Source of the DNA: Bradyrhizobium sp. ORS 285
GTDB taxonomy: Bacteria > Pseudomonadota > Alphaproteobacteria > Rhizobiales > Xanthobacteraceae
Length of the DNA stretch: 64,000 nt
NCBI RefSeq assembly: GCF_900176205.1
Contig: NZ_LT859959.1
Location: 3,493,001-3,557,000, forward strand
Direction of reading: 5' to 3'
The translations under genes were made by a program, and so were the position numbers. Positions 1-9,548 of the stretch are shown piece by piece. The notes under the pieces were generated by a model. It had not been told where the DNA came from and searched no databases. It saw only the letters and a list, made by a program, of their open reading frames with translations. The first letter of the stretch is position 1; each line of letters starts with the position of its first letter.

Positions 1-168
1 CCGCATTCGGCGGCGCTTGCGACGCCCGTGTTCGGCCCGGGTGGTGCTTTGCTGGGCGCTCTTGCTTTATCCGGCCCGGTGACCCGGTTGACCGCGGAGC
101 ATGCCGAGGAGATCCGGCCGCTGCTGAGGACGGCCGGGGTCGATTTGACCACGGCATGTGGCGGCTAG
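1..168 (+). CDS. IclR-family transcriptional regulator, C-terminal end (partial)
   Basis: Frame 1 is open from the window edge to a TAG at 166-168 and encodes 55 residues. The segment ATPVFGPGGALLGALALSGP, followed by a helix rich in Ala, Glu and Leu, matches the end of the effector-binding domain of IclR regulators, where a beta strand of the type APVFD..G.VVAALSVSGP precedes the last helix. The DNA-binding half lies outside the window, so target and ligand cannot be judged. It lies about 200 bases upstream of ntrY, where ntrC is often found in relatives. A GAF-like ligand domain of another family is the alternative. Confidence 0.6.
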   Translation, partial: PHSAALATPVFGPGGALLGALALSGPVTRLTAEHAEEIRPLLRTAGVDLTTACGG

Positions 169-370
169 GGGCCAAGTCCGCCCGGCGGATGCGGGTACGA
201 TGGTTCCAAGATACCGCCGTCCGGAAAGCGCCGCAGATGAGAAATATTGTAGACAAACCCGCGACGCGCTTCCGCGCCGTGGATTTGTCGCAATTTGGCA
301 ACAGCGTGGTAGGAATGCATCAGTCCGATTCTTCAGGACGTGCCGCGTTCACATCACCCAATTTGCCGGA

Positions 371-2713
371 ATGACCAGCGCAGACACCTCGGCCACCCCC
401 TTCGATTCGACGCCCGGCGAAAGCCGGCGCTGGACCTGGCGCACCTGGCTGGCGCCGGTGGCGGTCGGGCTCGCGCTGCTGTCGGCCTTCCTCACCTTCA
501 TCGTGCTGGTCGGCCTGAGCCCCATCGAGCCGACGCCCGAGGTCGTTAGCACCTTCCTGCTGATCGATGCCGGAACGATCCTGATCCTGGTCGGGATCAT
601 CATCCGCGAGGTCTGGCAGATGGTCCAGGCCCGGCGGCGCGGCCGGGCGGCGGCGCGGCTGCACGTCCAGATCGTCAGCCTGTTCTCGGTGATCGCGGTG
701 CTGCCGGCGGTGCTGGTGTCGCTGGTCGCCAACGTCACCATCGACCGCGGCCTCGACCGGCTGTTCTCAGGACCTGCGAAAGAGGCGATCCAGAACTCGC
801 TGACGGTCGCACGCGCCTACACCTATGAGCATGCGCAGCTGATCCGCGGCGACATCCTCGGTATGGCCAACGACATTGCCCATGCGCGGCCGCTCTATGA
901 TCAGGACCGCGGCACCTTCCGCGAGCTGCTCACCGCCAGCGCCGCCTCGCGCAATCTGCCGGGGGCGATGCTGATCGACAAGGACCGAACGGTCCTGGAG
1001 ACCGCCGAGACCGGCATCCAACAGACCTTCCAGACGCCGCCGGCCGACTTCCTCAGCAACGTCAACGAGACCGAGCCGCAGATCGCGGTGTTCCCCGACG
1101 CCAACTACGTCGCCGCCGTGATCCGCCTGCGCGCGTTCAACGACACCTTCCTCTATGTAGCCCGGCTGCTCGATCCGCGCGTGATCGCGCAGCTCAAGCA
1201 GACCGAGACCTCGGTCGCCGAATATGCCGTGGTCGAGTCGCGCCGTCTCGGCATCCAGGTCGCCTTCGCGCTGATGTTCGCGGTGATCGCGCTGACGATT
1301 TTGATGGCTTCGGTGCTGATCGGCTTGAACTTCGCCAACTGGCTGGTGTCGCCGATCCGGCAACTGATGAATGCCGCGCATACGGTGGCGACCGGCGACC
1401 TCAACGTCCAGGTCCCCGTGCATCGCTCCGAGGGCGACCTTGCCCAGCTCGGCCAGACCTTCAACAAGATGACGCAGGAGCTGCGCACCCAGCGCGACGA
1501 GCTGGTCAGCGCCAGCGATCTGATCGACAGCCGGCGCCGCTTCATCGAGGCGGTGCTGTCCTCGGCCTCAGCCGGCATCATCGGCGTCGATGCGTCGGGC
1601 AGCGTGGGCATCCTCAACCGGTCGGCCGAGAAGCTGATCGGCCACGCCGAGCAGGAGGTGCTCGATCATCCGCTCTCCGAGGTGCTGCCCGAACTCGACG
1701 ACATGATGAAGACCGCGCGCGAGGGCAAGCAGCGGCTTGTGCAGGGACAGATCACGATCCAGCGCGACGGCCACGAGCGTAATCTGTCGGTAAGGGTCAC
1801 TGCGGAACAAACAAACCAGGCGCGCGACAGCTACATCATCACGCTCGACGACATCACCGAGCTCGTCTCAGCGCAGCGTACCTCGGCATGGGGCGACGTC
1901 GCGCGGCGGATCGCGCACGAGATCAAGAATCCGCTGACGCCGATTCAACTGTCCGCAGAGCGGATTCGCCGCAAATTCGGCAAGGTCATCACCGAGGACA
2001 AGGCCGTATTTGAGCAATGTACCGAGACGATCGTGCGGCAGGTCGACGACATCAGGCGAATGGTCGACGAGTTCTCGCGCTTTGCTCGGATGCCGAAGCC
2101 GGTGATGGAAGGCGAGGACGTTGCCGACGCCGTCCGTCAGGCCGTGTTCCTGATGAAGGTCGCGCATCCCGAGATCGATATCGAGACCGACATCAAGCAG
2201 GATCCGCTGCGCGCGCAGTTCGACCGCCGGCTGATCTCGCAGGCGCTGACCAACATCATCAAGAACGCGACCGAGGCGATCGAGGTGGTGCCGGAAGAGG
2301 AGCTGGGCAAGGGCCGCATCGATGTCGTGGCGTCGCGCGAGGGCGATGACGTGTTGATCGACGTGATCGACAACGGAATCGGCCTGCCGAAGGTGGCGCG
2401 GCAACGGCTGCTCGAGCCCTATGTCACGACGCGCGCCAAGGGCACGGGCCTTGGTCTTGCGATCGTCGGCCGCGTGCTTGAGGACCACGGCGGCAAGCTG
2501 GAGCTGAAGGACGCCTCCGATTTCCGTCCGGGCCAGCGCGGCGCGTGGATGCGGCTGCGTTTTGCCGTCTCCGGCCAGGCCGCGCAACCAGGAGCGAAGG
2601 AGCAGGCAGCCGCCTCCAGCAATCCGCAGATGACAGAGCCGGGCGGGGAAACCCCGAGCACGGTTCAAGCGACCAACGATCAACCAAAAATCCAAGCTGC
2701 AACCGGCAGCTGA
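371..2713 (+). CDS. ntrY: Nitrogen regulation sensor histidine kinase NtrY
   Basis: Membrane sensor kinase of the NtrYX system, which links nitrogen, redox or envelope state to gene expression. The 780-residue product has hydrophobic segments near residues 20-40, 50-70, 100-120 and 300-330, with a periplasmic sensor region between the last two. A HAMP linker follows (about 325-380), then a PAS domain (about 395-500), then the phosphoacceptor box IAHEIKNPLTP with His516. The ATP-binding lobe shows the N box (NIIKNATEAIE), G1 (DNGIGLP) and G2 (GTGLGLAIVG). The frame is open back to 158, but ATG 371 matches the usual NtrY N-terminus before the first membrane helix. A low-complexity tail of about 60 residues rich in Ala, Gln and Pro ends the protein. 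ntrX starts 17 bases downstream. Confidence 0.95.
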   Translation: MTSADTSATPFDSTPGESRRWTWRTWLAPVAVGLALLSAFLTFIVLVGLSPIEPTPEVVSTFLLIDAGTILILVGIIIREVWQMVQARRRGRAAARLHVQIVSLFSVIAVLPAVLVSLVANVTIDRGLDRLFSGPAKEAIQNSLTVARAYTYEHAQLIRGDILGMANDIAHARPLYDQDRGTFRELLTASAASRNLPGAMLIDKDRTVLETAETGIQQTFQTPPADFLSNVNETEPQIAVFPDANYVAAVIRLRAFNDTFLYVARLLDPRVIAQLKQTETSVAEYAVVESRRLGIQVAFALMFAVIALTILMASVLIGLNFANWLVSPIRQLMNAAHTVATGDLNVQVPVHRSEGDLAQLGQTFNKMTQELRTQRDELVSASDLIDSRRRFIEAVLSSASAGIIGVDASGSVGILNRSAEKLIGHAEQEVLDHPLSEVLPELDDMMKTAREGKQRLVQGQITIQRDGHERNLSVRVTAEQTNQARDSYIITLDDITELVSAQRTSAWGDVARRIAHEIKNPLTPIQLSAERIRRKFGKVITEDKAVFEQCTETIVRQVDDIRRMVDEFSRFARMPKPVMEGEDVADAVRQAVFLMKVAHPEIDIETDIKQDPLRAQFDRRLISQALTNIIKNATEAIEVVPEEELGKGRIDVVASREGDDVLIDVIDNGIGLPKVARQRLLEPYVTTRAKGTGLGLAIVGRVLEDHGGKLELKDASDFRPGQRGAWMRLRFAVSGQAAQPGAKEQAAASSNPQMTEPGGETPSTVQATNDQPKIQAATGS

Positions 2714-2730
2714 CGAGACAGGCGTGACCC

Positions 2731-4101
2731 ATGGCGAGTGATATTCTGATTGTCGACGACGAAGCCGATATCCGGGAGCTGGTTGCCGGCATCCTGGACG
2801 ACGAAGGCTTCACGACTCGAACGGCTCGCGACAGCGATTCGGCGCTCGCCGAAATCGCGGGCCGCCGGCCGAATCTGGTGTTTCTCGACATCTGGCTGCA
2901 GGGCTCCAAGCTCGACGGTCTGCAACTGCTCGAGCAGATCAAGAAGGATCACCCGGATCTGCCGGTCGTGATGATCTCCGGCCACGGCAACATCGAGACC
3001 GCGGTCGCCGCGATCAAGCGCGGCGCCTATGACTTCATCGAGAAGCCGTTCAAATCGGACCGGCTGATTCTCGTCGCGACGCGCGCGCTGGAGAATTCGC
3101 GTCTGAAGCGCGAGGTGCGCGAGCTCAAGCAACTCGCGCCGACCGCCAGCACGATGACCGGCCGGTCGCCGTCGATGAACCAGCTGCGCCAGACCATCGA
3201 GCGCGCCGCCAAGGCCAACAGCCGCATCCTGATCGTCGGACCTCCAGGCTCCGGCAAGGAGCTCGCGGCCCGCACGCTGCACGCGCAATCGCCGCGCGCC
3301 GAAGGCCCGTTCGTGGTGATCAACGCGGCTGCGATCACGCCGGAGCGGATGGAGGAGGAGCTGTTCGGCATCGAGCAGTCCAATGGCGAGCAGTCGCGCA
3401 AGACCGGCGCGCTCGAAGAGGCGCATGGCGGCACGCTGTTCGTCGACGAGATCGCCGACATGCCGCGGGAGACGCAGAACAAGATTCTGCGCGTGCTGGT
3501 CGACCAGACTTTCCAGCGCGCCGGCGGCACCACCAAGGTGCACGTTGATGTGCGTATCATCTCCTCGACGGCACGGAACCTGGAGGAGGAGATCGCCAGC
3601 GGCCGCTTCCGCGAGGATCTCTACCACCGCCTATCGGTGGTTCCGATTCGCGTGCCGCCGCTGTCGGAGCGCCGCGAGGACATTCCCGAGCTGATCGACT
3701 ATTTCATGGACCAGATCTCGATCACGACCGGCCTGCCGAAGCGGCAGATCGGCCAGGACGCGATGGCCGTGCTGCAATCGCATGTCTGGCCGGGCAACGT
3801 CCGCCAGCTTCGCAACAATGTCGAGCGCGTGATGATTCTCGCCGCCGGCGGTCCGGAGGTGATCATCACCGCCGACATGCTGCCGCCTGATGTCGGCTCG
3901 ATGGTGCCGGCGATGCCGACCAGCAACAATGGCGAGCACATCATGGGCCTGCCATTGCGCGAGGCGCGTGAGGTGTTCGAGCGCGATTATCTGATCGCGC
4001 AGATCAGCCGCTTCTCCGGCAACATCTCGCGCACTGCCGAGTTCGTCGGCATGGAGCGCTCGGCCCTGCACCGCAAGCTGAAGGCGCTCGGGGTCGGCTG
4101 A
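2731..4101 (+). CDS. ntrX: Nitrogen assimilation response regulator NtrX
   Basis: Cognate response regulator of NtrY, 456 residues. The receiver domain (1-120) has the acidic pair D9/D10 and the phosphoacceptor Asp53 (VFLDIW). A central AAA+ domain (about 145-385) has Walker A GPPGSGKE and Walker B GGTLFVDEI. A Fis-type helix-turn-helix ends the protein (NISRTAEFVGMERSALHRK). The loop that normally carries GAFTGA, the sigma-54 contact, instead reads LFGIEQSNGEQSRKTGALEE at about residues 211-230. It therefore probably does not activate sigma-54 RNA polymerase in the classical way. It is transcribed with ntrY. The identification is secure; the mode of action is inferred. Confidence 0.95.
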   Translation: MASDILIVDDEADIRELVAGILDDEGFTTRTARDSDSALAEIAGRRPNLVFLDIWLQGSKLDGLQLLEQIKKDHPDLPVVMISGHGNIETAVAAIKRGAYDFIEKPFKSDRLILVATRALENSRLKREVRELKQLAPTASTMTGRSPSMNQLRQTIERAAKANSRILIVGPPGSGKELAARTLHAQSPRAEGPFVVINAAAITPERMEEELFGIEQSNGEQSRKTGALEEAHGGTLFVDEIADMPRETQNKILRVLVDQTFQRAGGTTKVHVDVRIISSTARNLEEEIASGRFREDLYHRLSVVPIRVPPLSERREDIPELIDYFMDQISITTGLPKRQIGQDAMAVLQSHVWPGNVRQLRNNVERVMILAAGGPEVIITADMLPPDVGSMVPAMPTSNNGEHIMGLPLREAREVFERDYLIAQISRFSGNISRTAEFVGMERSALHRKLKALGVG

Positions 4102-4130
4102 GGCGATCGCTAGGCAAAGTTTGCCGGGTT

Positions 4131-4158
4131 GGACGAATTTACATTGGAAAATTCGTCC
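4131..4158. terminator. Perfect 10-bp inverted repeat between ntrX and hfq
   Basis: GGACGAATTT (4131-4140) is followed after 8 bases by its exact complement AAATTCGTCC (4149-4158), 29 bases after the ntrX stop. No T-run follows, so it is not a textbook intrinsic terminator. It could be a 3-prime stability hairpin for ntrX mRNA or an operator in the roughly 210-base hfq leader. Confidence 0.4.
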
Positions 4159-4371
4159 GGCACCGGATATTTACGGGCGAATCCGGGTGTTTTGGAACCA
4201 GGGTCGACGCAAGCGGCTTGCCTAATATGCTCGCCTGTCCTCTAATCACGCGTCCCGTGATCCCTCGAGGGGGATCTCAATGGATCATGGGTCACCGCGG
4301 CGGCACCGAAGCCGGCAATCGGGTCGTCGCAGGTCCAATAAGAAAAAGCACAAGACTGCGAGATAACAACA

Positions 4372-4620
4372 ATGGCGGCAGACCGCGCACAAAACCTACA
4401 AGACACCTTTCTCAACCACGTCCGCAAAACCAAGACGCCGCTCACGATCTTCCTGGTCAACGGCGTGAAACTGCAGGGCATTGTCACATGGTTCGACAAT
4501 TTCTGCCTGTTGCTCCGGCGCGACGGTCACTCGCAGCTCGTCTACAAGCATGCGATCTCCACCATCATGCCGGGCGCCCCGATCCAGCTGTTCGAGGGCG
4601 GCGAGGACGCCTCTGCGTGA
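4372..4620 (+). CDS. hfq: RNA chaperone Hfq
   Basis: Sm-like hexameric RNA chaperone that pairs small RNAs with mRNAs; 82 residues, normal for the alphaproteobacterial form with a short acidic tail. The Sm1 motif ([20 protein letters not shown], then NGVKLQG) and Sm2 motif (YKHAISTI) are both present, including the distal- and proximal-face residues around Q9, F43 and the KH pair. ATG 4372 follows a purine-rich stretch (actgcgagataacaac). A 270-base gap from ntrX suggests its own promoter. hflX follows after only 11 bases, so hfq and hflX are probably co-transcribed, as in many proteobacteria. Confidence 0.98.
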   Translation: MAADRAQNLQDTFLNHVRKTKTPLTIFLVNGVKLQGIVTWFDNFCLLLRRDGHSQLVYKHAISTIMPGAPIQLFEGGEDASA

Positions 4621-4631
4621 GAGTAACCTGA

Positions 4632-6008
4632 TTGGAACCCCGAGATCGCGAAGGGGCCATCGGCCTTTCGGGGCCCGATGACGTCAAGACAACGGGCCGA
4701 GTCATCGTGGTCGGCCCGTATTTGCGGACACGCCCTGGCGATGACGGTGCGGCCAGCCAATCCGACATGCGTGATGTCGAGGCGCGGATCGACGAGGCCG
4801 CCGGGCTCGCGCGCGCCATCAACCTCACCGTGGCCGAGTCCATTCTCGCGCTGATCGGACAGATCCGTCCGGCAACCTATCTCGGCAAGGGCAAGGTCGA
4901 CGAGATCGCAGGCGTGATCGCGGGCCAGGGCGCTGAGCTTGTCGTGATGGATTGCGCGCTGTCGCCGATCCAGCAGCGGAATCTGGAGAAGGCCTGGAAC
5001 ACCAAGGTGCTCGATCGCACCGGCCTCATCCTGGAGATCTTCGGCCGTCGCGCGAAGACCAAAGAGGGCGCGCTGCAGGTCGAGCTCGCGCATCTGAACT
5101 ATCAACGCAGCCGCCTGGTGCGGTCGTGGACCCATCTCGAACGGCAGCGCGGCGGCTTCGGCTTCATGGGCGGTCCGGGCGAGACGCAGATCGAGGCCGA
5201 CCGCCGGCTGATCGGCGATCGCATCACGCGGCTCGAGAACGAGCTCAAGAAGGTGCAGGCGACGCGCCGGCTGCATCGCGCCGGCCGCCAGCGCGTGCCG
5301 TATCGCGTGGTCGCGCTGGTCGGCTACACCAATGCAGGCAAGTCGACGCTGTTCAATCGGCTGACGCGCGCGGACGTGCAGGCGGCCGACATGCTGTTCG
5401 CCACGCTGGATCCGACCCTGCGCGCGATCAGCCTGCCGCATGGCGGCAAGGCGATGCTGTCGGACACCGTCGGCTTCATCTCCAACCTGCCGACGCAACT
5501 GGTCGCCGCCTTCCGCGCCACGCTCGAGGAGGTGCTGGAAGCTGACGTCATCCTGCATGTCCGCGACATGTCGCATGAGGATGCCGAGGCGCAGCAGCAC
5601 GACGTCGAGCTGGTGCTCAGCCAGCTCGGCATCGATCCCGAAGCGACCGACAGCATCATCGAGGTCTGGAACAAGATCGACCGGCTCGACGAAGCCGCCC
5701 GCGAAAACCTCGCCAACATCGCCGCGCGGCGTCCGCCGGAGCGCCCATGCCTCATGGTCTCGGCCGAAACGGGCGAGGGCGTCGACGTGCTGCTGCAGGC
5801 GATCGAGGACCGCCTCGCGGCCGCGCGCACCACGCTCGATCTCACCATCGACGCGGCCGACGGCGCCGGCATCTCCTGGCTGCACCGCAATGCCGAGGTG
5901 CTCGCAAAGGAGCTGCACGAGGGCCACTACGACATGACCGTGCGTGTCGACGCCACCAAGCGCGACATCGTGGTCGAGCGCTATCACGGCGTGCCGCGAG
6001 TCGCCTGA
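4632..6008 (+). CDS. hflX: GTPase HflX (ribosome-associated)
   Basis: HflX binds the 50S subunit and helps split stalled or heat-damaged ribosomes. The 458-residue product has the HflX N-terminal domain with the glycine-rich linker (RGGFGFMGGPGETQIE, about 175-190). The G domain follows with G1 GYTNAGKST, G3 DTVGF, G4 NKID and G5-like SAETGEG. The chosen start is TTG 4632, eleven bases after the hfq stop, with a GAGAG purine stretch upstream. No ATG lies in frame before well inside the conserved region. A short C-terminal domain ends in a basic stretch. It is the last gene of the ntrYX-hfq-hflX group; the next gene is on the other strand. Confidence 0.95.
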   Translation: MEPRDREGAIGLSGPDDVKTTGRVIVVGPYLRTRPGDDGAASQSDMRDVEARIDEAAGLARAINLTVAESILALIGQIRPATYLGKGKVDEIAGVIAGQGAELVVMDCALSPIQQRNLEKAWNTKVLDRTGLILEIFGRRAKTKEGALQVELAHLNYQRSRLVRSWTHLERQRGGFGFMGGPGETQIEADRRLIGDRITRLENELKKVQATRRLHRAGRQRVPYRVVALVGYTNAGKSTLFNRLTRADVQAADMLFATLDPTLRAISLPHGGKAMLSDTVGFISNLPTQLVAAFRATLEEVLEADVILHVRDMSHEDAEAQQHDVELVLSQLGIDPEATDSIIEVWNKIDRLDEAARENLANIAARRPPERPCLMVSAETGEGVDVLLQAIEDRLAAARTTLDLTIDAADGAGISWLHRNAEVLAKELHEGHYDMTVRVDATKRDIVVERYHGVPRVA

Positions 6009-6090
6009 TCGACGCTCTCGCGACGAACCCAGCCTGGGCTTGTCCTGTGCCGGACAGATGGCCCACCTGCATCCTGATCTCATCGCGGCT

Positions 6091-7863
6091 TTAGAGCGGG
6101 GTGACGTCGACGTGCAGCACTGCCGCGCGTCCGGCGTCGACGGCTGCGAGGCAGCGCTCGATCGCTGCATCGAGCGCTTCCGGATCGTCGACGCGCTCGC
6201 CATGGGCGCCGAAGGCACAGGCGATGTCGGCGAGACGACGCTGCTCGTCCTGGCGTCCGGTCGAGAGCCGCGACAGGAAAGCGTCGCTCTGCTGTGCGGC
6301 GCCATTCGGATAGACACGTTGGACCGAGGCCTTCACCGCCTGCCATCCGGCATTGTCGAGGATCACCGTGAAGATCGGCAGCTGATACTGCTGCGCGACG
6401 GCGTAGACGGAATCCGGGGCGGCGAAGTGATAGGCGCCGTCGCCGATCACCTGCACCACGCGCGTTTTGGGATTGGCGAGCCTGAGGCCGAGCGCCATGC
6501 CGCCGCTGAAGCCGAGGCCGCCGCCAGCGAGGCCGACATAAGTCATCGGCTTGGTGCGACGGATCTGCTGTTGCAGGACGGGCGCGTTGCGGACCGCTTC
6601 GTTGAGCACGATGTCGTTCTCCGACAACAGCGCCTGCAGCCGGGCAAACAGATGGGCCGGGTTGATTGCGCCGGTTCGGCCCTTCTGCGCGGCCGCGGCG
6701 ATCCGCTTGGCCTGGGCCGCCTCGCGCGCCGGCTGCCAACTTGCGATCCGGTCGCGCACTTTTCTCAGATAGACGTCGTCGCCGCGCGCGACGACGATCT
6801 CCAGCACCTGGCGCAGGATCACGGCTGAATCGCCCTGGATGCGCAGATCCGTCGCAAAGCCCCACATCGGGATGTCGGCCTTGAGGGCGTCGACATCGAT
6901 CTGGATCCAGCGCAGTTGGTCGGCCACTTTCAGCGCCTGCGGAATGAACGGCACGTCGATGTCGATCAGGAGCCCGAGGTCGGCATCCGCAATGAGCGCG
7001 GCAGGATCCGAGCCGGCGAAGCAGGGCGAGTCCTGGCAGATGTTCATGGTGACGGGATTGAACTCGGCGACGCGGATTCCGCACACCAGCGCCAGCCGCT
7101 CGAGCACGGAGACGGCCTCGGCACTGCGTCCAAGATAGGCCGTCAGCGCGATCGGATTGTCCGCGGTCATCAGCGCGTCCGCGATCGCCTCTGCGCGCTC
7201 CGGCTCGATCCCTCCGGCTTTGACGCTGCCGTAACGCGCGGGCAGGTAGGCCGGCATGGCGTCGGCGGGCCACGTCTCGGCGAGGGTCTCGCGCGGCAGC
7301 ATCATGTAGACCGGGCCGGGCGGATCGCTGTGCATGAAGGCGGCCGCGCGCGCCAGCGCCTCCTTGACCACCACGCCCGAGGGCAGCGTGTAGTCCCACT
7401 TGACGTAGGGCCTGACGATGCTGGCCTGGTCAAAGCTGTGCTGCACGAAGTGGACGTAGGTATCACGTCCTCCCGGCAACTCGCCATGAACCGCGAAGGG
7501 CGCGCATCCCGCGACCAGCAGCACCGGCAGCCGGTAGCGGAACGCATTCTGGATGGCCATGGAAGCGTTGGCCGTTCCCGCATCGACGTGGACGAACACG
7601 GCCTGGCCGCGGCCGGTCAGCGCCGCATAGCCCATCGCCATGTGCACCGCGACCACCTCGTGGGGGCACAGGATCACCTCGGGGTGAACACGGCCCTCGC
7701 TGTCCCAGCGCGCGATTTCCTCGATCAGCGATACGTGATCCGTGCCGAGATTGGCAAAGATGTAGTCGATGCCGAGGTCGACGAGCGCCTCGAGGAAATA
7801 ATGCGCGGTGGTGTGGCTGGCCATGGCGCGCGGACGCGGCTCAGGCGAGGACGGCATCGTCAC
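6091..7863 (-). CDS. Thiamine-diphosphate-dependent enzyme (acetolactate synthase/benzoylformate decarboxylase superfamily)
   Basis: A 590-residue member of the IlvB-like ThDP superfamily. The N-terminal Pyr domain carries the glutamate that activates the cofactor (CPHEVVAVHMAMGYA). The middle domain is nucleotide-binding-like. The C-terminal PP domain has the GDG...N cofactor motif (GDGAYHF ... ILDNAGW). The substrate cannot be read from sequence, but co-transcription with a flavin hydroxylase and an aromatic-acid transporter suggests a 2-keto acid decarboxylation or cleavage step in a catabolic route. Start GTG 7863 has GAGGG eight bases upstream and overlaps the preceding gene by 23 bases; ATG 7857 is also possible. 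True acetolactate synthase is unlikely because no regulatory-subunit gene is nearby. Confidence 0.85.
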   Translation of the reverse strand: MTMPSSPEPRPRAMASHTTAHYFLEALVDLGIDYIFANLGTDHVSLIEEIARWDSEGRVHPEVILCPHEVVAVHMAMGYAALTGRGQAVFVHVDAGTANASMAIQNAFRYRLPVLLVAGCAPFAVHGELPGGRDTYVHFVQHSFDQASIVRPYVKWDYTLPSGVVVKEALARAAAFMHSDPPGPVYMMLPRETLAETWPADAMPAYLPARYGSVKAGGIEPERAEAIADALMTADNPIALTAYLGRSAEAVSVLERLALVCGIRVAEFNPVTMNICQDSPCFAGSDPAALIADADLGLLIDIDVPFIPQALKVADQLRWIQIDVDALKADIPMWGFATDLRIQGDSAVILRQVLEIVVARGDDVYLRKVRDRIASWQPAREAAQAKRIAAAAQKGRTGAINPAHLFARLQALLSENDIVLNEAVRNAPVLQQQIRRTKPMTYVGLAGGGLGFSGGMALGLRLANPKTRVVQVIGDGAYHFAAPDSVYAVAQQYQLPIFTVILDNAGWQAVKASVQRVYPNGAAQQSDAFLSRLSTGRQDEQRRLADIACAFGAHGERVDDPEALDAAIERCLAAVDAGRAAVLHVDVTPL

Positions 7864-9526
7864 GGCGCATACCCTCGGGCTGCTTTGCGATGCCCCGCAG
7901 GCGCTGGAACAGCTGTCCCGGCTCGCGCGGCGCGGTCAAGCCGCGCCAGGCGATGTGCGAGTCCGGCCTGAGCAGCAGCAGGTTTTCCGCGAACGCATAA
8001 CCAGCCTTGGCGCGGTCGACGTCCACGAGCGTCAGCGGAACGCCCTGGTCGGCTGCGGTCTTCAGCATCGAGCTCGCATCGACCGAGGGATCGAACCGGA
8101 CCAGCGTGTAGGCGGGACCGAGCGCATCCAACAACGATCGTCCGTCCGCGAGCCAGACGTGCGGCGCGCGCGCGCCGGGCACTGTGGACGCGGTGAAATG
8201 GCCCATCCCGTAAGGCGGCGGCGTCTCGCCATCATAGGAGATGGCCGGCGACTGATCGTAGTAGTAGCCGAAGTTCAGGCCTGCGCAGCAATATTGCTGC
8301 ACGTTGAGGTCATAGGCGGCCTGTCCGACCTTGCTGCGCGCCGCATCGCCGGCGGGACCGTCCATCTCCACCTCGGCAGGGACCGAGCGGCGCTGGCTTA
8401 TCACGGCGAGCGCGTGGTTCATCGCGAAATGCGACACCTGCTCGGTGATCGGCTGGCGCTCCGCTTCATAGGCGTCGAGCAGGGCAGGGGCGGCCCATTT
8501 ATGGATGACGCCGGCGAGCATCCAGCACAGGTCGACCGCATCGGCGATCCCGGCATTCATGCCGTAGCCGGCATACGGAATCCACAGATGCGCGGCATCG
8601 CCACAGATGAAGGCGCGGCGATCGCGGAAGCGATCGGCGACCAGGCGGCGGCCGATCCAATCCTCCTTGCTGATGATCTCGTATTTGAAGTGGTCGTCGA
8701 CGCCGAGAATGGTGCGCAGCGCCCAGTCGCGATCGACGCTGTCGAACTCGACCTCCTCGGCGGCGAGGTGGTTGTGGATCAGCCAGTTGTCGCGGCCGTC
8801 GATCGCGACCGTGGTGCCGCAGCGGCGCGGGTTGAGCGACATCGTCATCCACGCCGGCTTCTGCGTGATGAGGTCCTTCAGCGCGGGCGCGTGGATGTAG
8901 GTCGACTGTACCCGCTGCACGACATCGGTCCCGCCAAGGCGGGAGCCGATCAGCCGGCGGACCGTTGAGCGGCCGCCGTCGCACCCGATCAGATAGTCGG
9001 CCGAGATGGTGATGTCCTGGTCAGAGTCGAGATCGCGGGCGTGGGCGATCACGCCGCTGTCGTCCTGCTCGAAGCGGTCGAGTTGAACCCGGTTGAGGAT
9101 CTTGATGCGGGGCTGCGCCTCCGCGCAGGCGAACAGGATGGGCTCGAGATAGATCTGGTTGATCCGATGCGGCGGCTCGGGCGTCGGCCAATCCGTGTCG
9201 GGCCCGCCAGTGGCCGTGTAGCGATCCCGGCGGGAGGGGATGGGGATGCGCGTCAGCTCGCGGCCGACGACGGCGGTCCGGTACGCGCAGTCGTTGGGGA
9301 AATCGGCGGGCAGGCCGCCTTCGCGCACCTCGCGGACGATGCCGAGCCGGCGGAACACCTCCATCGAGCGCGCGGAGACGTGGTTGCATTTCACGTTCGG
9401 CGGCTCGCCTGCGCGCCTGATCTCGGCGACCACGACGTAGATGCCGCGCGAGGCGAGATCCATGGCCGCGGTCAATCCGACCGGGCCGGCGCCCACGATG
9501 AGGACCTGGGTTTGTAACGTCTTCAT
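7841..9526 (-). CDS. FAD-dependent aromatic-ring monooxygenase (PheA/TfdB/MhpA type)
   Basis: Class A flavoprotein hydroxylase of 561 residues, predicted to hydroxylate a phenolic or aromatic acid using NAD(P)H and O2. Visible motifs are the dinucleotide-binding fold VLIVGAGPVGLTAAMDLA near the N-terminus, the middle DG motif (YLIGCDGGRSTVR) and the second FAD motif (RAFICGDAAHLWIP). A thioredoxin-like C-terminal domain of about 150 residues is typical of the phenol hydroxylase/2,4-dichlorophenol hydroxylase branch. It starts 22 bases after the transporter gene and overlaps the ThDP enzyme gene, so all three form one operon. The exact substrate is unknown. Confidence 0.85.
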   Translation of the reverse strand: MKTLQTQVLIVGAGPVGLTAAMDLASRGIYVVVAEIRRAGEPPNVKCNHVSARSMEVFRRLGIVREVREGGLPADFPNDCAYRTAVVGRELTRIPIPSRRDRYTATGGPDTDWPTPEPPHRINQIYLEPILFACAEAQPRIKILNRVQLDRFEQDDSGVIAHARDLDSDQDITISADYLIGCDGGRSTVRRLIGSRLGGTDVVQRVQSTYIHAPALKDLITQKPAWMTMSLNPRRCGTTVAIDGRDNWLIHNHLAAEEVEFDSVDRDWALRTILGVDDHFKYEIISKEDWIGRRLVADRFRDRRAFICGDAAHLWIPYAGYGMNAGIADAVDLCWMLAGVIHKWAAPALLDAYEAERQPITEQVSHFAMNHALAVISQRRSVPAEVEMDGPAGDAARSKVGQAAYDLNVQQYCCAGLNFGYYYDQSPAISYDGETPPPYGMGHFTASTVPGARAPHVWLADGRSLLDALGPAYTLVRFDPSVDASSMLKTAADQGVPLTLVDVDRAKAGYAFAENLLLLRPDSHIAWRGLTAPREPGQLFQRLRGIAKQPEGMRRDDAVLA

Positions 9527-9548
9527 GTCAGTGTCTCTTGCTTGAATG

